Source: Opitutia bacterium (GTDB lineage Bacteria; Verrucomicrobiota; Verrucomicrobiia; Opitutales; JABJCN01). From it: a DNA stretch of 53,902 nucleotides. The stretch lies in NCBI GenBank assembly GCA_018668635.1, contig JABJCN010000067.1:1-53902 (forward strand), read 5' to 3'. The notes under the pieces were generated by a model. That model worked only from the letters and a program-made list of their open reading frames with translations, was not told the DNA's origin and did not search any database. Shown here one piece after another: positions 25,162 to 33,994 of this stretch. The translations under genes and the position numbers were made by a program. Every line of letters starts with the position of its first letter. Position 1 is the first letter of the stretch.

Positions 25162-26562
25162 ATGAACGGGAATCGCCCAAATATTCTTTGGTACTGCACG
25201 GACCAACAGCGCTTTGACACGATTGGCGCGCTGGGTAATGAGTTTGTTCAAACACCTGTGCTTGATCAATTTGTGGAGGGAGGGACGGCCTTCACTCATG
25301 CCTACTGCCAAAGCCCGATTTGTACTCCCAGTCGTTCAAGCTTTATGACAGGAATTTATCCGTCCAAGCTACATAACACCCGCAACGGAAACGATACTTT
25401 TCCTTCAGGACCTACACTCATATCAAGGCTTCTATTTGATGCCGGCTATGACTGTGGGTTGGTTGGTAAGTTTCACCTCGTGAGTGCAGGTCGCCGTACC
25501 GAACCCCGATTGGATGACGGCTATCGTTTCTGGAAGCACAGCCATGCCCCGCGTGATGATTGGCCTGAGGGTCACGATTATGCCGAATGGGTCAGGGACA
25601 AAGGTGGAGACCTTGATGCCCTTCGGGATCATCCCGACCGGGTCCCCCGCGAATTTCACCAGAATACATGGGCCACGGAGCGTTCCATCGAGTTTATTAA
25701 CCAGGATCGGGATGGTCCTTGGATGTTGAGTGTAAATATTTATGATCCGCATCCACCTTTTATTCCCTCCAAAAGCTATGCGGATCGTTTTCCCGCTGAG
25801 TCCATGCCTGGGCCTCATTTCCAATCATCGGACATTGAGCAACAGGCCAAGCTTGCAGATGTTGATTTTCAAGGGAATGTACGAACCCCAGAGGAACATG
25901 AAGCCAAGCAAAAGCAAGCATTGTACTATGCGATGATTGCCCAGATTGACGATGAGTTCGGGCGACTTCTGCAGGCACTCGATGATTCTGGTCAACGGGA
26001 AGACACGGTAATAATCTTCACCAGTGATCATGGTGAGACTCTTGGCGACCATGGCCTCATGTACAAGGGTTGTCGCTTCTATGAGGGCTTGGTTCGGGTG
26101 CCTCTTATTTTCTCTTGGCCAGGACAATTTCAGACCGGGCTACAAAGTCCGGGGTTGGTTGAGTTGCTTGATATGAGTGCCACCATGTTGGAACTGGGTG
26201 GGGTGGATTTACCTGATTATTTCCAGGGTCGTAGCCTGCTTCCAATTCTACGTGGTCAAGCCGATCCTTCCCGTTTTCGAGAATTTGTGCGTTGCGAATA
26301 CTTCGACGCCCTCGATCCCCATTTCACTGGCGGAACCGGTTCTTACGGGACAATGTATCGGGATGAGAGATACAAGCTTGTTGTGTACCACGGAAAGGGA
26401 CAGGGCGAACTTTACGACCTAAAAAATGACCCTTGGGAGCATGAAAACCTTTGGGAGCACGCGGAAGCTGAACCTATCCGAAATGAACTACTTTATCGTA
26501 GTTTCGACGCCCATGTTTTACTGACCACAGATGTTGGATCCAGAAGAATTGCTCCTATGTAG
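25162..26562 (+). CDS. Sulfatase (arylsulfatase type)
   Basis: A sulfatase of 466 residues that would remove sulfate esters from a carbohydrate. The N-terminal metal site reads NILWYCTDQQR, and the formylglycine signature is CTPSR with Cys54 (C-x-P-x-R, canonical). The second metal site appears as IIFTSDHGETLGDHGL. No signal peptide is evident (MNGNRPNILWYCTD), so it may act in the cytoplasm, or the start may be incomplete. It follows the moeB gene by 100 bases on the same strand and ends 5 bases from a convergent membrane-protein gene. Substrate not deducible. Confidence 0.92.
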   Translation: MNGNRPNILWYCTDQQRFDTIGALGNEFVQTPVLDQFVEGGTAFTHAYCQSPICTPSRSSFMTGIYPSKLHNTRNGNDTFPSGPTLISRLLFDAGYDCGLVGKFHLVSAGRRTEPRLDDGYRFWKHSHAPRDDWPEGHDYAEWVRDKGGDLDALRDHPDRVPREFHQNTWATERSIEFINQDRDGPWMLSVNIYDPHPPFIPSKSYADRFPAESMPGPHFQSSDIEQQAKLADVDFQGNVRTPEEHEAKQKQALYYAMIAQIDDEFGRLLQALDDSGQREDTVIIFTSDHGETLGDHGLMYKGCRFYEGLVRVPLIFSWPGQFQTGLQSPGLVELLDMSATMLELGGVDLPDYFQGRSLLPILRGQADPSRFREFVRCEYFDALDPHFTGGTGSYGTMYRDERYKLVVYHGKGQGELYDLKNDPWEHENLWEHAEAEPIRNELLYRSFDAHVLLTTDVGSRRIAPM

Positions 26563-26567
26563 TATGG

Positions 26568-27194
26568 CTAGTGTTTGACAGTTGTATCTTTTCCAATGGA
26601 GCGAATGCAGGCACGGCAGAATATTAGGAAATGGGTCACGGTTGGCAGGGATGCTGATATGCCCATAATCAAGCCGAAGTAGATGTTTCGCCAGTTGCCA
26701 ATTGGATTTTCGATGGCTTGCTGAACACGTGTGGTCGTCTTCCCGGTTCGTTCCAAAATCGTCTCAGGGACCTTGTCTGTAAAAAGAGCGTCTATGCTGG
26801 AGACAACTTGACCGCCCCATGTAAAGATGAACAAAACCCAAAAGGTGGCAATAATGGCTATGAAAACATCAATGGAAAGATGACTCACATATTCGGCGGT
26901 GCTTTGACATTCCAGGGCTCGACGTATAATCCAGATTGTGATAAAGAATGACAGACTGTCAAAAAGCGCTCCAAGGATGCCAACAGGAAACTGTAGTAGC
27001 AGATATTGTCGCGCCTCCGTTGTCTCCATGTAGGTTGGATAGGCTGTGAACATCGCTAACCAGTAACAGGCTGCATTCAGAACAATGAAGAAGAGGAACA
27101 GAAGCGGAAAGAATATTCTTAATGGAGGTCTCTTCTCATCATGGAAATAGAGGAGTTCGGTCAGAGATGTTTTCCAGATTTGTATCAGGGGCAT
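26568..27194 (-). CDS. Four-helix membrane protein, possibly YIP1-like
   Basis: A 208-residue inner-membrane protein with hydrophobic segments at about 27-50, 68-92, 108-130 and 168-192. The N-terminus (WKTSLTELLYFHDEKRPPLRIFFPLLFLFFIVLN) and the spacing of helices recall the YIP1 family, but I see no decisive motif. The family name is therefore tentative. No functional residues can be pointed out. It converges on the sulfatase gene with a five-base gap. The 250 bases upstream hold no convincing gene. Confidence 0.65.
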   Translation of the reverse strand: MPLIQIWKTSLTELLYFHDEKRPPLRIFFPLLFLFFIVLNAACYWLAMFTAYPTYMETTEARQYLLLQFPVGILGALFDSLSFFITIWIIRRALECQSTAEYVSHLSIDVFIAIIATFWVLFIFTWGGQVVSSIDALFTDKVPETILERTGKTTTRVQQAIENPIGNWRNIYFGLIMGISASLPTVTHFLIFCRACIRSIGKDTTVKH

Positions 27195-27446
27195 TGATTG
27201 AGGTCGATTTTTTCGTGTCAGCTTAAGTTCGATTCATAAATTCAATTATTGAGTTCATCATATTGCAAGTCCTGTGACTGAGTCAGTGGAGAGAATGTAA
27301 TTGTCATTAGTTGACCGGATTTCAGGTTACTGATAGTTTGCGGAAATCCACAGGGATGGACTGCCAATGAAATATTTCTCAATGTGGTGAAGCATTGACG
27401 GTTCTTAGTTTTAGGCAGATAAATCGTCACAGATATTAATCAGACA

Positions 27447-29159
27447 ATGAAAAACCTAATTCCATTTTTATTTTTATCGACGTTGTCGATACTGTTGTGC
27501 GCCCAGGATAAGCCGGAGGAACCGAAAGAGAAGGCGCCTGCAACCAAGACCGCCCCGACCAATTATAAAACAATGAAAGAGATTGATATCTCTGGATTTA
27601 CCCCGAAGCAACAGGCAGAGATTCTCAAACGTGCAAACAAGGAAATGTGCGATTGTGGTTGCAAAATGACTATTGCTGGTTGCCGCAATAAAGACAGCAC
27701 ATGTCGAACCAGTGTTGGACTTGCCAAGAAAATCGTCAAGGATGTCACAGGTGTATCAATTGAGGCCACGGGGACGAAGGAAGAATCGCTTGGTAAACCC
27801 CTGAACATAAAATTCACTGCCATTGATGGCCGTGAAGTGGACCTGTCCAAGATGAAGGGCAAGGTTGTGTTGATCGACTTCTGGGCAACTTGGTGTGGTC
27901 CCTGTGTGGCGGAAATCCCGAACCTAAAGAAGACCTATGATAAACTGCATTCCAAAGGGTTTGAAGTTATCGGCATATCCCTCGACTCCAGCGAGGAGAA
28001 GCTGAAAAAGTTCGTCAAGGATCGGGATATGCCCTGGCCTCAATATTTCGACGGTAAGGGATGGAAGAACAAGATATCCACCCAATATGGAATTCGTAGC
28101 ATTCCTGCGATGTGGTTGGTGGACAAGGATGGCAATGTTACAGACAAGAATGCCAGGCGGGATCTGGAGGAAAAGGTGGAGAAACTACTGGCAGTCAAGA
28201 CTTCGTCTACCGGAAAACCTGAACCGAAGGCAGAACCAGCACCGGAAAAAAGGCAGACAAAAGTAGAACCAACTGATGCATCTTCCGTAGAGGAGAATGA
28301 TGCAGAATCCATTTGGTCGGTCAGTTACAAGGAAGCTCGAAATCGTGCACGAAAAGAGGGCATGAGCATTCTTATGGAATTTACAGGTTCGGACTGGTGC
28401 CCGCCCTGCAAGGCGCTTCACAAGAACGTACTTGTAAAGGATGCCTTCGTTAAGGAAATGCCCAAGAAGTTTATCCTGCTCAAGCTCGACAACCCACGCG
28501 ACAAATCCAAGCAGACTCCAGAGGAGATCGAGCAGTACAAGGAAATGAGTGCCAAATACCAGATTTCCGGGGTGCCCTCCATTATCCTGGCTGACAAGGC
28601 AGGAAAGCCCTACCATAAACAAAGTGGTTACAATAATCAGGCTGCGGAGGACTGGGTAAAAGATATTGTCAGCAAGTCAGCCATCCTTAAGCAGCGTGAT
28701 GAAATCATTGGCAAGTCAAAGGAAGCCAAGGGAATCGAGAAGGCCAAATTGCTCGACAAGGCTCTAGGCTTAGTCGATACGGAACTGGTTTCCACTCATT
28801 ATGGTAAGATGATTGAACGGATCATCAAGCTCGATGAAGACGACAGTGCCGGTCTCAAGACCAAGTACGAGAGTGCTTTATCAACTGCCAAGGTAAAGGG
28901 AGCCCTTCAGGAAATCATGAAGTCTAGTCGCGACAAGAACCCTGACGATTCGATCGCCTCCATTGATAAATTGATCGAGGAGAAAAAACCCACCGGTGAA
29001 TCACTACAGGATGCGCTTTTCTACAAGAGTATGTTTTTCTTCCGTAAAAAGGATAAGGATCAGGCAAGGAATTTGCTGACTGAGGCACGCAAGGTTGCTC
29101 CCGAATCCAAGCGTAGCAAAGAAATTGATGGCCTGCTGGGGCGTTTATTTAAGGAATAG
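27447..29159 (+). CDS. Secreted double-thioredoxin protein with N-terminal Cys motif
   Basis: A signal peptide (NLIPFLFLSTLSILLCAQ) precedes a Lys/Pro/Ala spacer. A Cys-rich motif (MCDCGCKMTIAGC...C, about 67-88) follows. Domain 1, about 112-250, is TlpA-like (LIDFWATWCGPCVAEIPNLK, WCGPC near 149). After a charged linker, domain 2 (about 290-410) is a thioredoxin-like domain (LMEFTGSDWCPPCKAL, WCPPC near 318). Cis-Pro segments SIPAMWL and GVPSIIL are both present. The final 160 residues are helical and TPR-like. The protein is probably a periplasmic disulfide reductase or thiol-exchange protein; two active domains in one chain is less usual. Divergent from the membrane-protein gene at 26568. 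Confidence 0.87.
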   Translation: MKNLIPFLFLSTLSILLCAQDKPEEPKEKAPATKTAPTNYKTMKEIDISGFTPKQQAEILKRANKEMCDCGCKMTIAGCRNKDSTCRTSVGLAKKIVKDVTGVSIEATGTKEESLGKPLNIKFTAIDGREVDLSKMKGKVVLIDFWATWCGPCVAEIPNLKKTYDKLHSKGFEVIGISLDSSEEKLKKFVKDRDMPWPQYFDGKGWKNKISTQYGIRSIPAMWLVDKDGNVTDKNARRDLEEKVEKLLAVKTSSTGKPEPKAEPAPEKRQTKVEPTDASSVEENDAESIWSVSYKEARNRARKEGMSILMEFTGSDWCPPCKALHKNVLVKDAFVKEMPKKFILLKLDNPRDKSKQTPEEIEQYKEMSAKYQISGVPSIILADKAGKPYHKQSGYNNQAAEDWVKDIVSKSAILKQRDEIIGKSKEAKGIEKAKLLDKALGLVDTELVSTHYGKMIERIIKLDEDDSAGLKTKYESALSTAKVKGALQEIMKSSRDKNPDDSIASIDKLIEEKKPTGESLQDALFYKSMFFFRKKDKDQARNLLTEARKVAPESKRSKEIDGLLGRLFKE

Positions 29160-29187
29160 AATCATTCTTGATTCCTGAGTATAGAGG

Positions 29188-30546
29188 CTATCCATCCCGT
29201 GAAGATTCAATTCTTGAGGCCAAGGTTTTGCTTAGCACATGCCTGCCAAAGAAATGGGTGATGATCGCGGCACTCCAGGTCACCAGGAAAATACCCCACC
29301 AGACGCCGGATTCCCTCATCCCGAGTTTAAACGCGAGGAGGTAAAACACAATGCTCGGGGCAATGATTTGTCGGGAGAGACCGATGACGAGAGCAAACAT
29401 GGGTCGTTTCAGTCCCTGTAGGAGGTTGACCGTCTGAAAGAGGATGACGTAGGAACAGAGGGTGATGGCTGCAATCCTGAGGTAGTCAACACCGTGGGCG
29501 ACGACAATAGGATCATTGGTGAAGGCTTTCATCATGGGTCCGGCCAGAAAGAAGAGGAGGAAACCGCCGGTCAGCATCATGATCAGGCCATACTTCATTG
29601 TTGTGTTCAGGGTGTCCCGAATACGCCCGGGTTTCCTGGCTCCATTGTTTTGTCCTGTCATTGAGAGGACCGCGATGTTGAGTCCAATCGTGGGGAGCAG
29701 GACGATTTGCTCGATGCGGGTGGCTATGCCATAGGCGGCAACACTCTCGGTACTGAACATACTGATAAACCAGGTGATCAGGAAAATACCAATTGCCACG
29801 CTTACCATGTTGAAACTTGCGGGGAAACCCTGCCCTGCAATTTCACGGTAGATCCGGGATGGGGCCAGCATGCTCAGGATGGGTCCGTCCCAGAGTTTTG
29901 TCAGGGAGAGCCGGTGAAGCATGTAGATCATACCGAGAAACTGTATTAAGATTGTCGCGAGGGCAATTCCCTTGATTCCCATGGCAGGGATTCCAAGTCC
30001 GCCGAACATGAACCATGGGTCCAGCACACAATTAAGTAAGAACCCTGCAATCAAGACGTTCCTGTAGGATCGGGTGTCACCTTGTGCATTCAGGCACGCA
30101 TTACAAATGGACTGGAGGACAAAGAAGATGGTGCCACAAAGGATCAGGTTAATGTAGTCCAGCGCAATTTCCAGGTATTTACCCGATGCACCAAGGATTT
30201 GGAACAAAATGGGTGCGGAGAGAAAGCCGGCAAAGGTAAGGGCAATCGAAAACAGGCACCCGAAGGAAATGCACTGGACGCAGATTTGATGAGCCCTCCC
30301 GGGGTTTTTTTCTCCCAAGGCATTTGCAATGAGTGCTGTTCCTCCCTGGGATATCCCGCTTCCCATTGCAATAATGATAAAGAACACGGGAAAGGAAATG
30401 GAAAGGGCAGCCAGAGCATCGGTGGAAATGAATCCTGCGAAGAATGTGTCCACCACATTGTACATCGTGTTGAAAAAGAAACCAATACTGGCCGGCAGAG
30501 CGATTTTCCGGACCAGGCCCGGGATGGGGTCATTTGTCAGGTCCAT
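29188..30546 (-). CDS. MATE-family efflux transporter, copy 1
   Basis: A multidrug and toxic-compound extrusion (MATE) type transporter of 452 residues, with about 12 hydrophobic segments. The first is PASIGFFFNTMYNVVDTFFAGFIS, which is the standard MatE start. It shares the first 16 residues (MDLTNDPIPGLVRKIA) with the next gene upstream and is similar throughout, so the pair arose by tandem duplication. It is read from the minus strand, 50 bases after the paralogue, downstream of a pectate lyase. The substrate is unknown; MATE proteins use Na+ or H+ gradients. Confidence 0.9.
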   Translation of the reverse strand: MDLTNDPIPGLVRKIALPASIGFFFNTMYNVVDTFFAGFISTDALAALSISFPVFFIIIAMGSGISQGGTALIANALGEKNPGRAHQICVQCISFGCLFSIALTFAGFLSAPILFQILGASGKYLEIALDYINLILCGTIFFVLQSICNACLNAQGDTRSYRNVLIAGFLLNCVLDPWFMFGGLGIPAMGIKGIALATILIQFLGMIYMLHRLSLTKLWDGPILSMLAPSRIYREIAGQGFPASFNMVSVAIGIFLITWFISMFSTESVAAYGIATRIEQIVLLPTIGLNIAVLSMTGQNNGARKPGRIRDTLNTTMKYGLIMMLTGGFLLFFLAGPMMKAFTNDPIVVAHGVDYLRIAAITLCSYVILFQTVNLLQGLKRPMFALVIGLSRQIIAPSIVFYLLAFKLGMRESGVWWGIFLVTWSAAIITHFFGRHVLSKTLASRIESSRDG

Positions 30547-30595
30547 TCGAAGTGGGTTGCATAGGAGGTGTAATGAAATGACTTATCCGAGGGCA

Positions 30596-31951
30596 TCATT
30601 GTGATGTAGTATCCTGTGACGAGGCGAGGGTTTGCTTGAGCACTTTTATTCCATGGAGGTAGATGATGATTGAAGTGCTCCATGCCACAATGAACCAACT
30701 CCACCAGACTCCGAGTTCCCGCATATTGAGCAGGAACGCCATTATGTAGCCCAGGATGCATGTGCCAAGGACATACCGGCAAATGCAGGTTACAACCACC
30801 GGGAAGGGTTTTTTCAAGCCCTGGAGCAGGCTGATCATCTGGAGATGAATCACTCTTGCGCAAAGGATGAATGCGGCAATCCGTAGATAGACCTCGCCGT
30901 GCCTGATCACCAATGGGTCATCTGAAAAAATCGACATAAATGGGCCTGCAAGGAAGAAGAGGATCAATCCACCGATTGCCACAGTGACAAGGCTGTATTT
31001 CATGGTGGTCCTCAAGGTCTGCTGTATTCTCTCGGGTTTCCCCGCTCCATTGTTTTGCCCCGTCATTGAGAGCAGAGCTGTGCTCAATCCAAATACAGGG
31101 ATTATGAAAAACCCTTCAATGCGGACGGCGATCCCGTAGGCGGCAACACCCTCGGTGCTGAACTTGCTGATGAACAATGTGGCCACAAACCAGGCAAATG
31201 CGAGGCTTGCCATGTTGAAACTGGATGCCAGGCCCTGAAGCATGATTTCCCGGTAGGTTCCAGATGGAGCCAGGATGGCAAGAAACGGTCCTTTCCAAAG
31301 ACTGGATTCGGATAACTTGTGAAACATGTAGATCGCACCGAAAAATTGAATGGTGACTGTGGCAAGGGCAAGACCCTGGATTCCCATGGCGGGAATCCCG
31401 AATCCGCCAAACATGAACCATGGATCCAACACGCAGTTCAAGAGGCAACCTGTGACCCAGACATTTCGGATGGGCTTCGTGTTGCCTTGTGCCCTTAAGC
31501 CTGCATTAAAGACATTTTGGAGGACAATGAACAGGATGCCGCACAGGATCAGGTTCAAGTAGCCCAAGGCAATCCTGAGGTATTCACCGGATGCACCAAG
31601 GGTGCGCAACAATGTCGGCGCGATTAGGAAACCGATCAATGATAGCAGGATCGCAGAGATGAATCCGAACGAAATGGACTGAACACAGATTTTATGGGCC
31701 TTTTCGTGGTCCTTTTCCCCGAGCGCGTTGGAAATCAGCACCGCGCTGCCCTGGGAGATTCCAGCGCTGATTGTGAGGATAAAGAAAAATACTGGAGAGG
31801 CAATGGAAAGGGCGGCGAGGGCCTCCGTGGAAATGAAACCGGCAAAGAAGATGTCCACCACGCCGTACATGGTGTCGAAGAAGACGCCAACAGTGACGGG
31901 CACGGCGATTTTCCGGACCAGGCCCGGGATGGGATCATTTGTCAGGTCCAT
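30596..31951 (-). CDS. MATE-family efflux transporter, copy 2
   Basis: A 451-residue MATE transporter with about 12 membrane segments (VPVTVGVFFDTMYGVVDIFFAGFIS at the start), a paralogue of the gene at 29188-30546. Shared blocks include SGISQG/SAGISQG, NALGEK and LSMTGQNNGA; the DNA around the two start codons is nearly identical. The copies have nevertheless diverged in most helices, so the duplication is not recent. It lies 57 bases downstream of the pectate lyase gene on the same strand and may be co-transcribed with it. Confidence 0.9.
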   Translation of the reverse strand: MDLTNDPIPGLVRKIAVPVTVGVFFDTMYGVVDIFFAGFISTEALAALSIASPVFFFILTISAGISQGSAVLISNALGEKDHEKAHKICVQSISFGFISAILLSLIGFLIAPTLLRTLGASGEYLRIALGYLNLILCGILFIVLQNVFNAGLRAQGNTKPIRNVWVTGCLLNCVLDPWFMFGGFGIPAMGIQGLALATVTIQFFGAIYMFHKLSESSLWKGPFLAILAPSGTYREIMLQGLASSFNMASLAFAWFVATLFISKFSTEGVAAYGIAVRIEGFFIIPVFGLSTALLSMTGQNNGAGKPERIQQTLRTTMKYSLVTVAIGGLILFFLAGPFMSIFSDDPLVIRHGEVYLRIAAFILCARVIHLQMISLLQGLKKPFPVVVTCICRYVLGTCILGYIMAFLLNMRELGVWWSWFIVAWSTSIIIYLHGIKVLKQTLASSQDTTSQ

Positions 31952-32008
31952 AGTGGGGTAACCTCAATGTTTGTGACAGGTGAATGCTGACCGTTTCTAG
32001 AAAGACAT

Positions 32009-33094
32009 TCAACGAAGGACGTTGTGATGCAGGGCCCATTCCCCTTGCCAGGCAGGGTAGTCCTTTGCCAGGAGATCTTTTCCCCAGTATCCGAGCCAGC
32101 TGTAGCCGTTGCGTCGCTCGTAGGAAATCCCGGCCAGGGTTTTCCGGGGTATGCCGTCGCGGCTGCAGAAGATGGGTTGGTTCGTCCCGATCCTGTAAAA
32201 GCGTGCCCAGATCGGCGGTGCCTTGGAATCCTTGACGACAACCTTGTCAAATCCTTTGGGGCTACCCTTGGAATCCATGCGGATTTCGCGAATGCCGGTG
32301 AGCTTGGCTTCATCAAACCAACGGATAGCTCCTTGCACGGCTGCAATGATTTTCGGCGATGGCTTCTCAATTTGCATCAGGAAACGGACAATACCTACGG
32401 ACTCAGCCCCGCTGATGGATGCGAGTTCATAGCTTCGGGCTTTTCGTGGCGCAAATGTCTTCTCGTCGTGCTGGGCGCACCAGGCGGTCCTCTTCCCGTC
32501 CACGCTGATCTGGCATTTCAGGATACAGAGGATACCTTTTTCCACTGCGTTCCTACACCTTGTTCGAAGCCTTTCATCAATGAAAGAATACGCATCCCTG
32601 TCATTTGCCAAGTCACGCAGGGTTGTCATTACACCGATCATGGCTCCATCATTGAAGGTGATATGTTTTGAATAGCCACTGGCATTTGGGCGTTGTGGCC
32701 AACCGCCGTTTGGGTACTGGGTCAGAAGCATGAGCTCAACACCCTTCAATAAGGCATTTTTGTAGCGTATATTGCCAGTCGAATTGAATGCATCAGCCAG
32801 GAGGCGTACCTCGGTGTGAGTGGCTCCATTATCAAATGTGGCATCATTTCCACCTCTTTTTGCACGGATATTTATAACTTCTTGCGCGCTAGGGTTTTGA
32901 TCCCTATCGTAATTCTTGGGCCATCCTCCATTGTCCCTTTGGTACAATAGAATATAGTCTGTCTTGCGTTGCAGATTTTCTTCTGGGTATACCTGAAACG
33001 TAAGGGATGGTACGGCAAGTAAGAGTAGTGCAGTTAACCCTGGGAATCTAATAAGTTTCCTTCTGGTGAATTCCCGGGGGATCATTATTTTCAT
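32009..33094 (-). CDS. Secreted pectate lyase, polysaccharide lyase family 10
   Basis: A PL10 pectate lyase, which cleaves polygalacturonate by beta-elimination. Family blocks are visible: NGGWPKN, DNGATHTEVRLLA, NGGWPQR, WCAQHDEKTFAPRKARSYE, ARFYRIGTNQPIFCSRDG and ERRNGYSWLG, in this order along an alpha/alpha fold. The ATG at 33124 falls in the loop of the terminator of the upstream cold-shock gene, so I prefer 33094 (or 33085). This still leaves a basic signal peptide (RRKLIRFPGLTALLLLAVPSL). Length is then about 361 residues. Pectate-type substrates point to use of algal or plant debris. Confidence 0.88.
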   Translation of the reverse strand: MKIMIPREFTRRKLIRFPGLTALLLLAVPSLTFQVYPEENLQRKTDYILLYQRDNGGWPKNYDRDQNPSAQEVINIRAKRGGNDATFDNGATHTEVRLLADAFNSTGNIRYKNALLKGVELMLLTQYPNGGWPQRPNASGYSKHITFNDGAMIGVMTTLRDLANDRDAYSFIDERLRTRCRNAVEKGILCILKCQISVDGKRTAWCAQHDEKTFAPRKARSYELASISGAESVGIVRFLMQIEKPSPKIIAAVQGAIRWFDEAKLTGIREIRMDSKGSPKGFDKVVVKDSKAPPIWARFYRIGTNQPIFCSRDGIPRKTLAGISYERRNGYSWLGYWGKDLLAKDYPAWQGEWALHHNVLR

Positions 33095-33102
33095 CAGAAA
33101 TG

Positions 33103-33136
33103 AAAAAAGGCGGCCCATTTTCATGGAGCCGCCTTT
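33103..33136 (-). terminator. Rho-independent terminator of the cold-shock gene
   Basis: Read on the minus strand, aaaggcggc (33136-33128) and gccgccttt (33114-33106) form a perfect 9-bp GC-rich stem with a 13-base loop, followed by a run of six T (33108-33103). It lies about 75 bases after the stop of the cold-shock gene and overlaps the most upstream possible start codons of the pectate lyase. Confidence 0.75.
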
Positions 33137-33211
33137 AATAAAAATGAATTATCGAAGTAAGTGTAGTGATCCCTTTTTTGTGTGGGAACCTTAACTTTCC
33201 TCAATATTATC

Positions 33212-33406
33212 TTAGAGTTTTTTTACGTTGGTAGCACAAGGTCCCTTGAGGCCTTCTCCAACTTCAAATTCTACTGCGTCATCTTCGTTGAGGGCATATC
33301 CATCTGTTTCCTTATGGTGAACAAATAAATCTTTTCCGCCATCTTCCTGCTCAATAAAGCCGTAACCTTTGTCTTCATTGAACCATTTAATTTTTCCTTT
33401 AGGCAT
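33212..33406 (-). CDS. Cold-shock domain protein (CspA family)
   Basis: A 64-residue single-domain cold-shock protein, an RNA/DNA-binding beta barrel. RNP1 is KGYGFIE and RNP2 is DLFVHH; the start [18 protein letters not shown] and the end [13 protein letters not shown] are typical. The gene is more AT-rich than its surroundings. A good promoter lies 37-64 bases upstream of the start and a strong terminator downstream, so it is a monocistronic unit with a 5' leader of only about 30 bases. This is much shorter than the long leader of E. coli cspA. Confidence 0.95.
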   Translation of the reverse strand: MPKGKIKWFNEDKGYGFIEQEDGGKDLFVHHKETDGYALNEDDAVEFEVGEGLKGPCATNVKKL

Positions 33407-33442
33407 CTGTCTTTTTTCTAATCTAGGTATTTATGTTATTTT

Positions 33443-33470
33443 ATTATATTTGCGTAAATAATACACGCAA
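33443..33470 (-). promoter_or_regulatory. Promoter of the cold-shock gene with inverted repeat
   Basis: On the minus strand, TTGCGT (33470-33465) and TATAAT (33448-33443) are separated by 16 bases, a near-consensus housekeeping-type promoter. The spacer is flanked by the inverted repeat tttgcgt (33449-33455) / acgcaaa (33465-33471), which could be an operator. The predicted transcript start is around 33436. Confidence 0.6.
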
Positions 33471-33764
33471 AATTTGAATCTTTAAAATTGGGTTTTCAGA
33501 ATTTATCGATTTATTTTGAGGTTCTAGTCCGATAATGAATGCCTAAACGACATTCCGGAATTTTAGAGGGATTCTTTCTGAAAGCTGATTCTTATTACTT
33601 AAATACAGCCTTTGGTCAAGTGATTTGTCGCTATGGAAAATAGATTGATTCCTGTTTGGATAATTAGATGTGTATTTGTTTACCAAGATAATTCCGAAAA
33701 CGGTATCAGTTCGGGCAACCTCCCAACCTTTTACTTCATTTTGAAATCTACAATAAATCTACAA

Positions 33765-33793
33765 TTTAACTTTTTTTAAAAATAACGTAATAT
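33765..33793 (+). promoter_or_regulatory. Candidate promoter for the intergenic RNA
   Basis: TTTAAC (33765-33770) and TAATAT (33788-33793) lie 17 bases apart on the plus strand. The region is very AT-rich, so chance matches are likely. Support comes mainly from the structured stretch and hairpin that follow. Confidence 0.3.
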
Positions 33794-33799
33794 TTTGTG

Positions 33800-33943
33800 T
33801 TTTCGGCTAATACATAGTAGACGTCCACGTTCGATATCATGTTCTAAACCGATAAAGATATCGGGCAGTCTACTTCTAAACCATAATACACCTAAACCAC
33901 TTGTTCGAAGGACCCGCATCCACTACCCGGTGCGGGTTCTTTC
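33800..33943 (+). ncRNA. Candidate structured small RNA (unknown family)
   Basis: Two nested perfect helices can form: agtagac (33816-33822) with gtctact (33868-33874), and inside it cgatatc (33832-33838) with gatatcg (33857-33863), closing an 18-base loop. A GC-rich hairpin at 33908-33941 follows. The layout (AT-rich promoter-like start, structured body, terminal hairpin) suggests a transcript of about 145 bases. It does not match tRNA, tmRNA or 6S RNA as far as I can judge. Expression is not shown. Confidence 0.3.
33908..33941 (+). terminator. GC-rich hairpin, possibly a bidirectional terminator
   Basis: gaccc-gca at 33911-33918 pairs with tgcgggtt at 33931-33938 (one G-U). Additional A-U/G-C pairs extend the stem to about 11 bp around a 12-base loop. 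The T-run after it (ttcttt) is partly within the stem, so strength is moderate. It lies 54 bases after the stop of the minus-strand hypothetical gene and could serve both sides. Confidence 0.4.
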
Positions 33944-33994
33944 GTGTCTAGATAACAGATTTTCAGGTTACCAACTTAAGGATAAACCTCGGAT

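Larger units (their letters stand above)
33472..33994. other. Gene-free AT-rich region holding a candidate small RNA
   Basis: No coding region is convincing over about 520 bases; the one 91-codon frame (33795) overlaps an RNA-like structure and a terminator-like hairpin. The left part is AT-rich with no further structure that I can see; the right part (33765-33945) is described separately. Confidence 0.5.

Noticed and set aside
27242-27430. 62-codon minus-strand frame between the membrane-protein and double-thioredoxin genes
   Set aside because: Starts with GTG, no ribosome binding site, no family recognised; it may be chance, so it is not listed as a gene.
33095-33124. Upstream start of the pectate lyase
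   Set aside because: These codons form the loop and stem of a T-tailed terminator.
33800-33943. tRNA, tmRNA or 6S RNA in the gene-free region
   Set aside because: No cloverleaf, no CCA end, and the two ends of the stretch do not pair as in 6S RNA.
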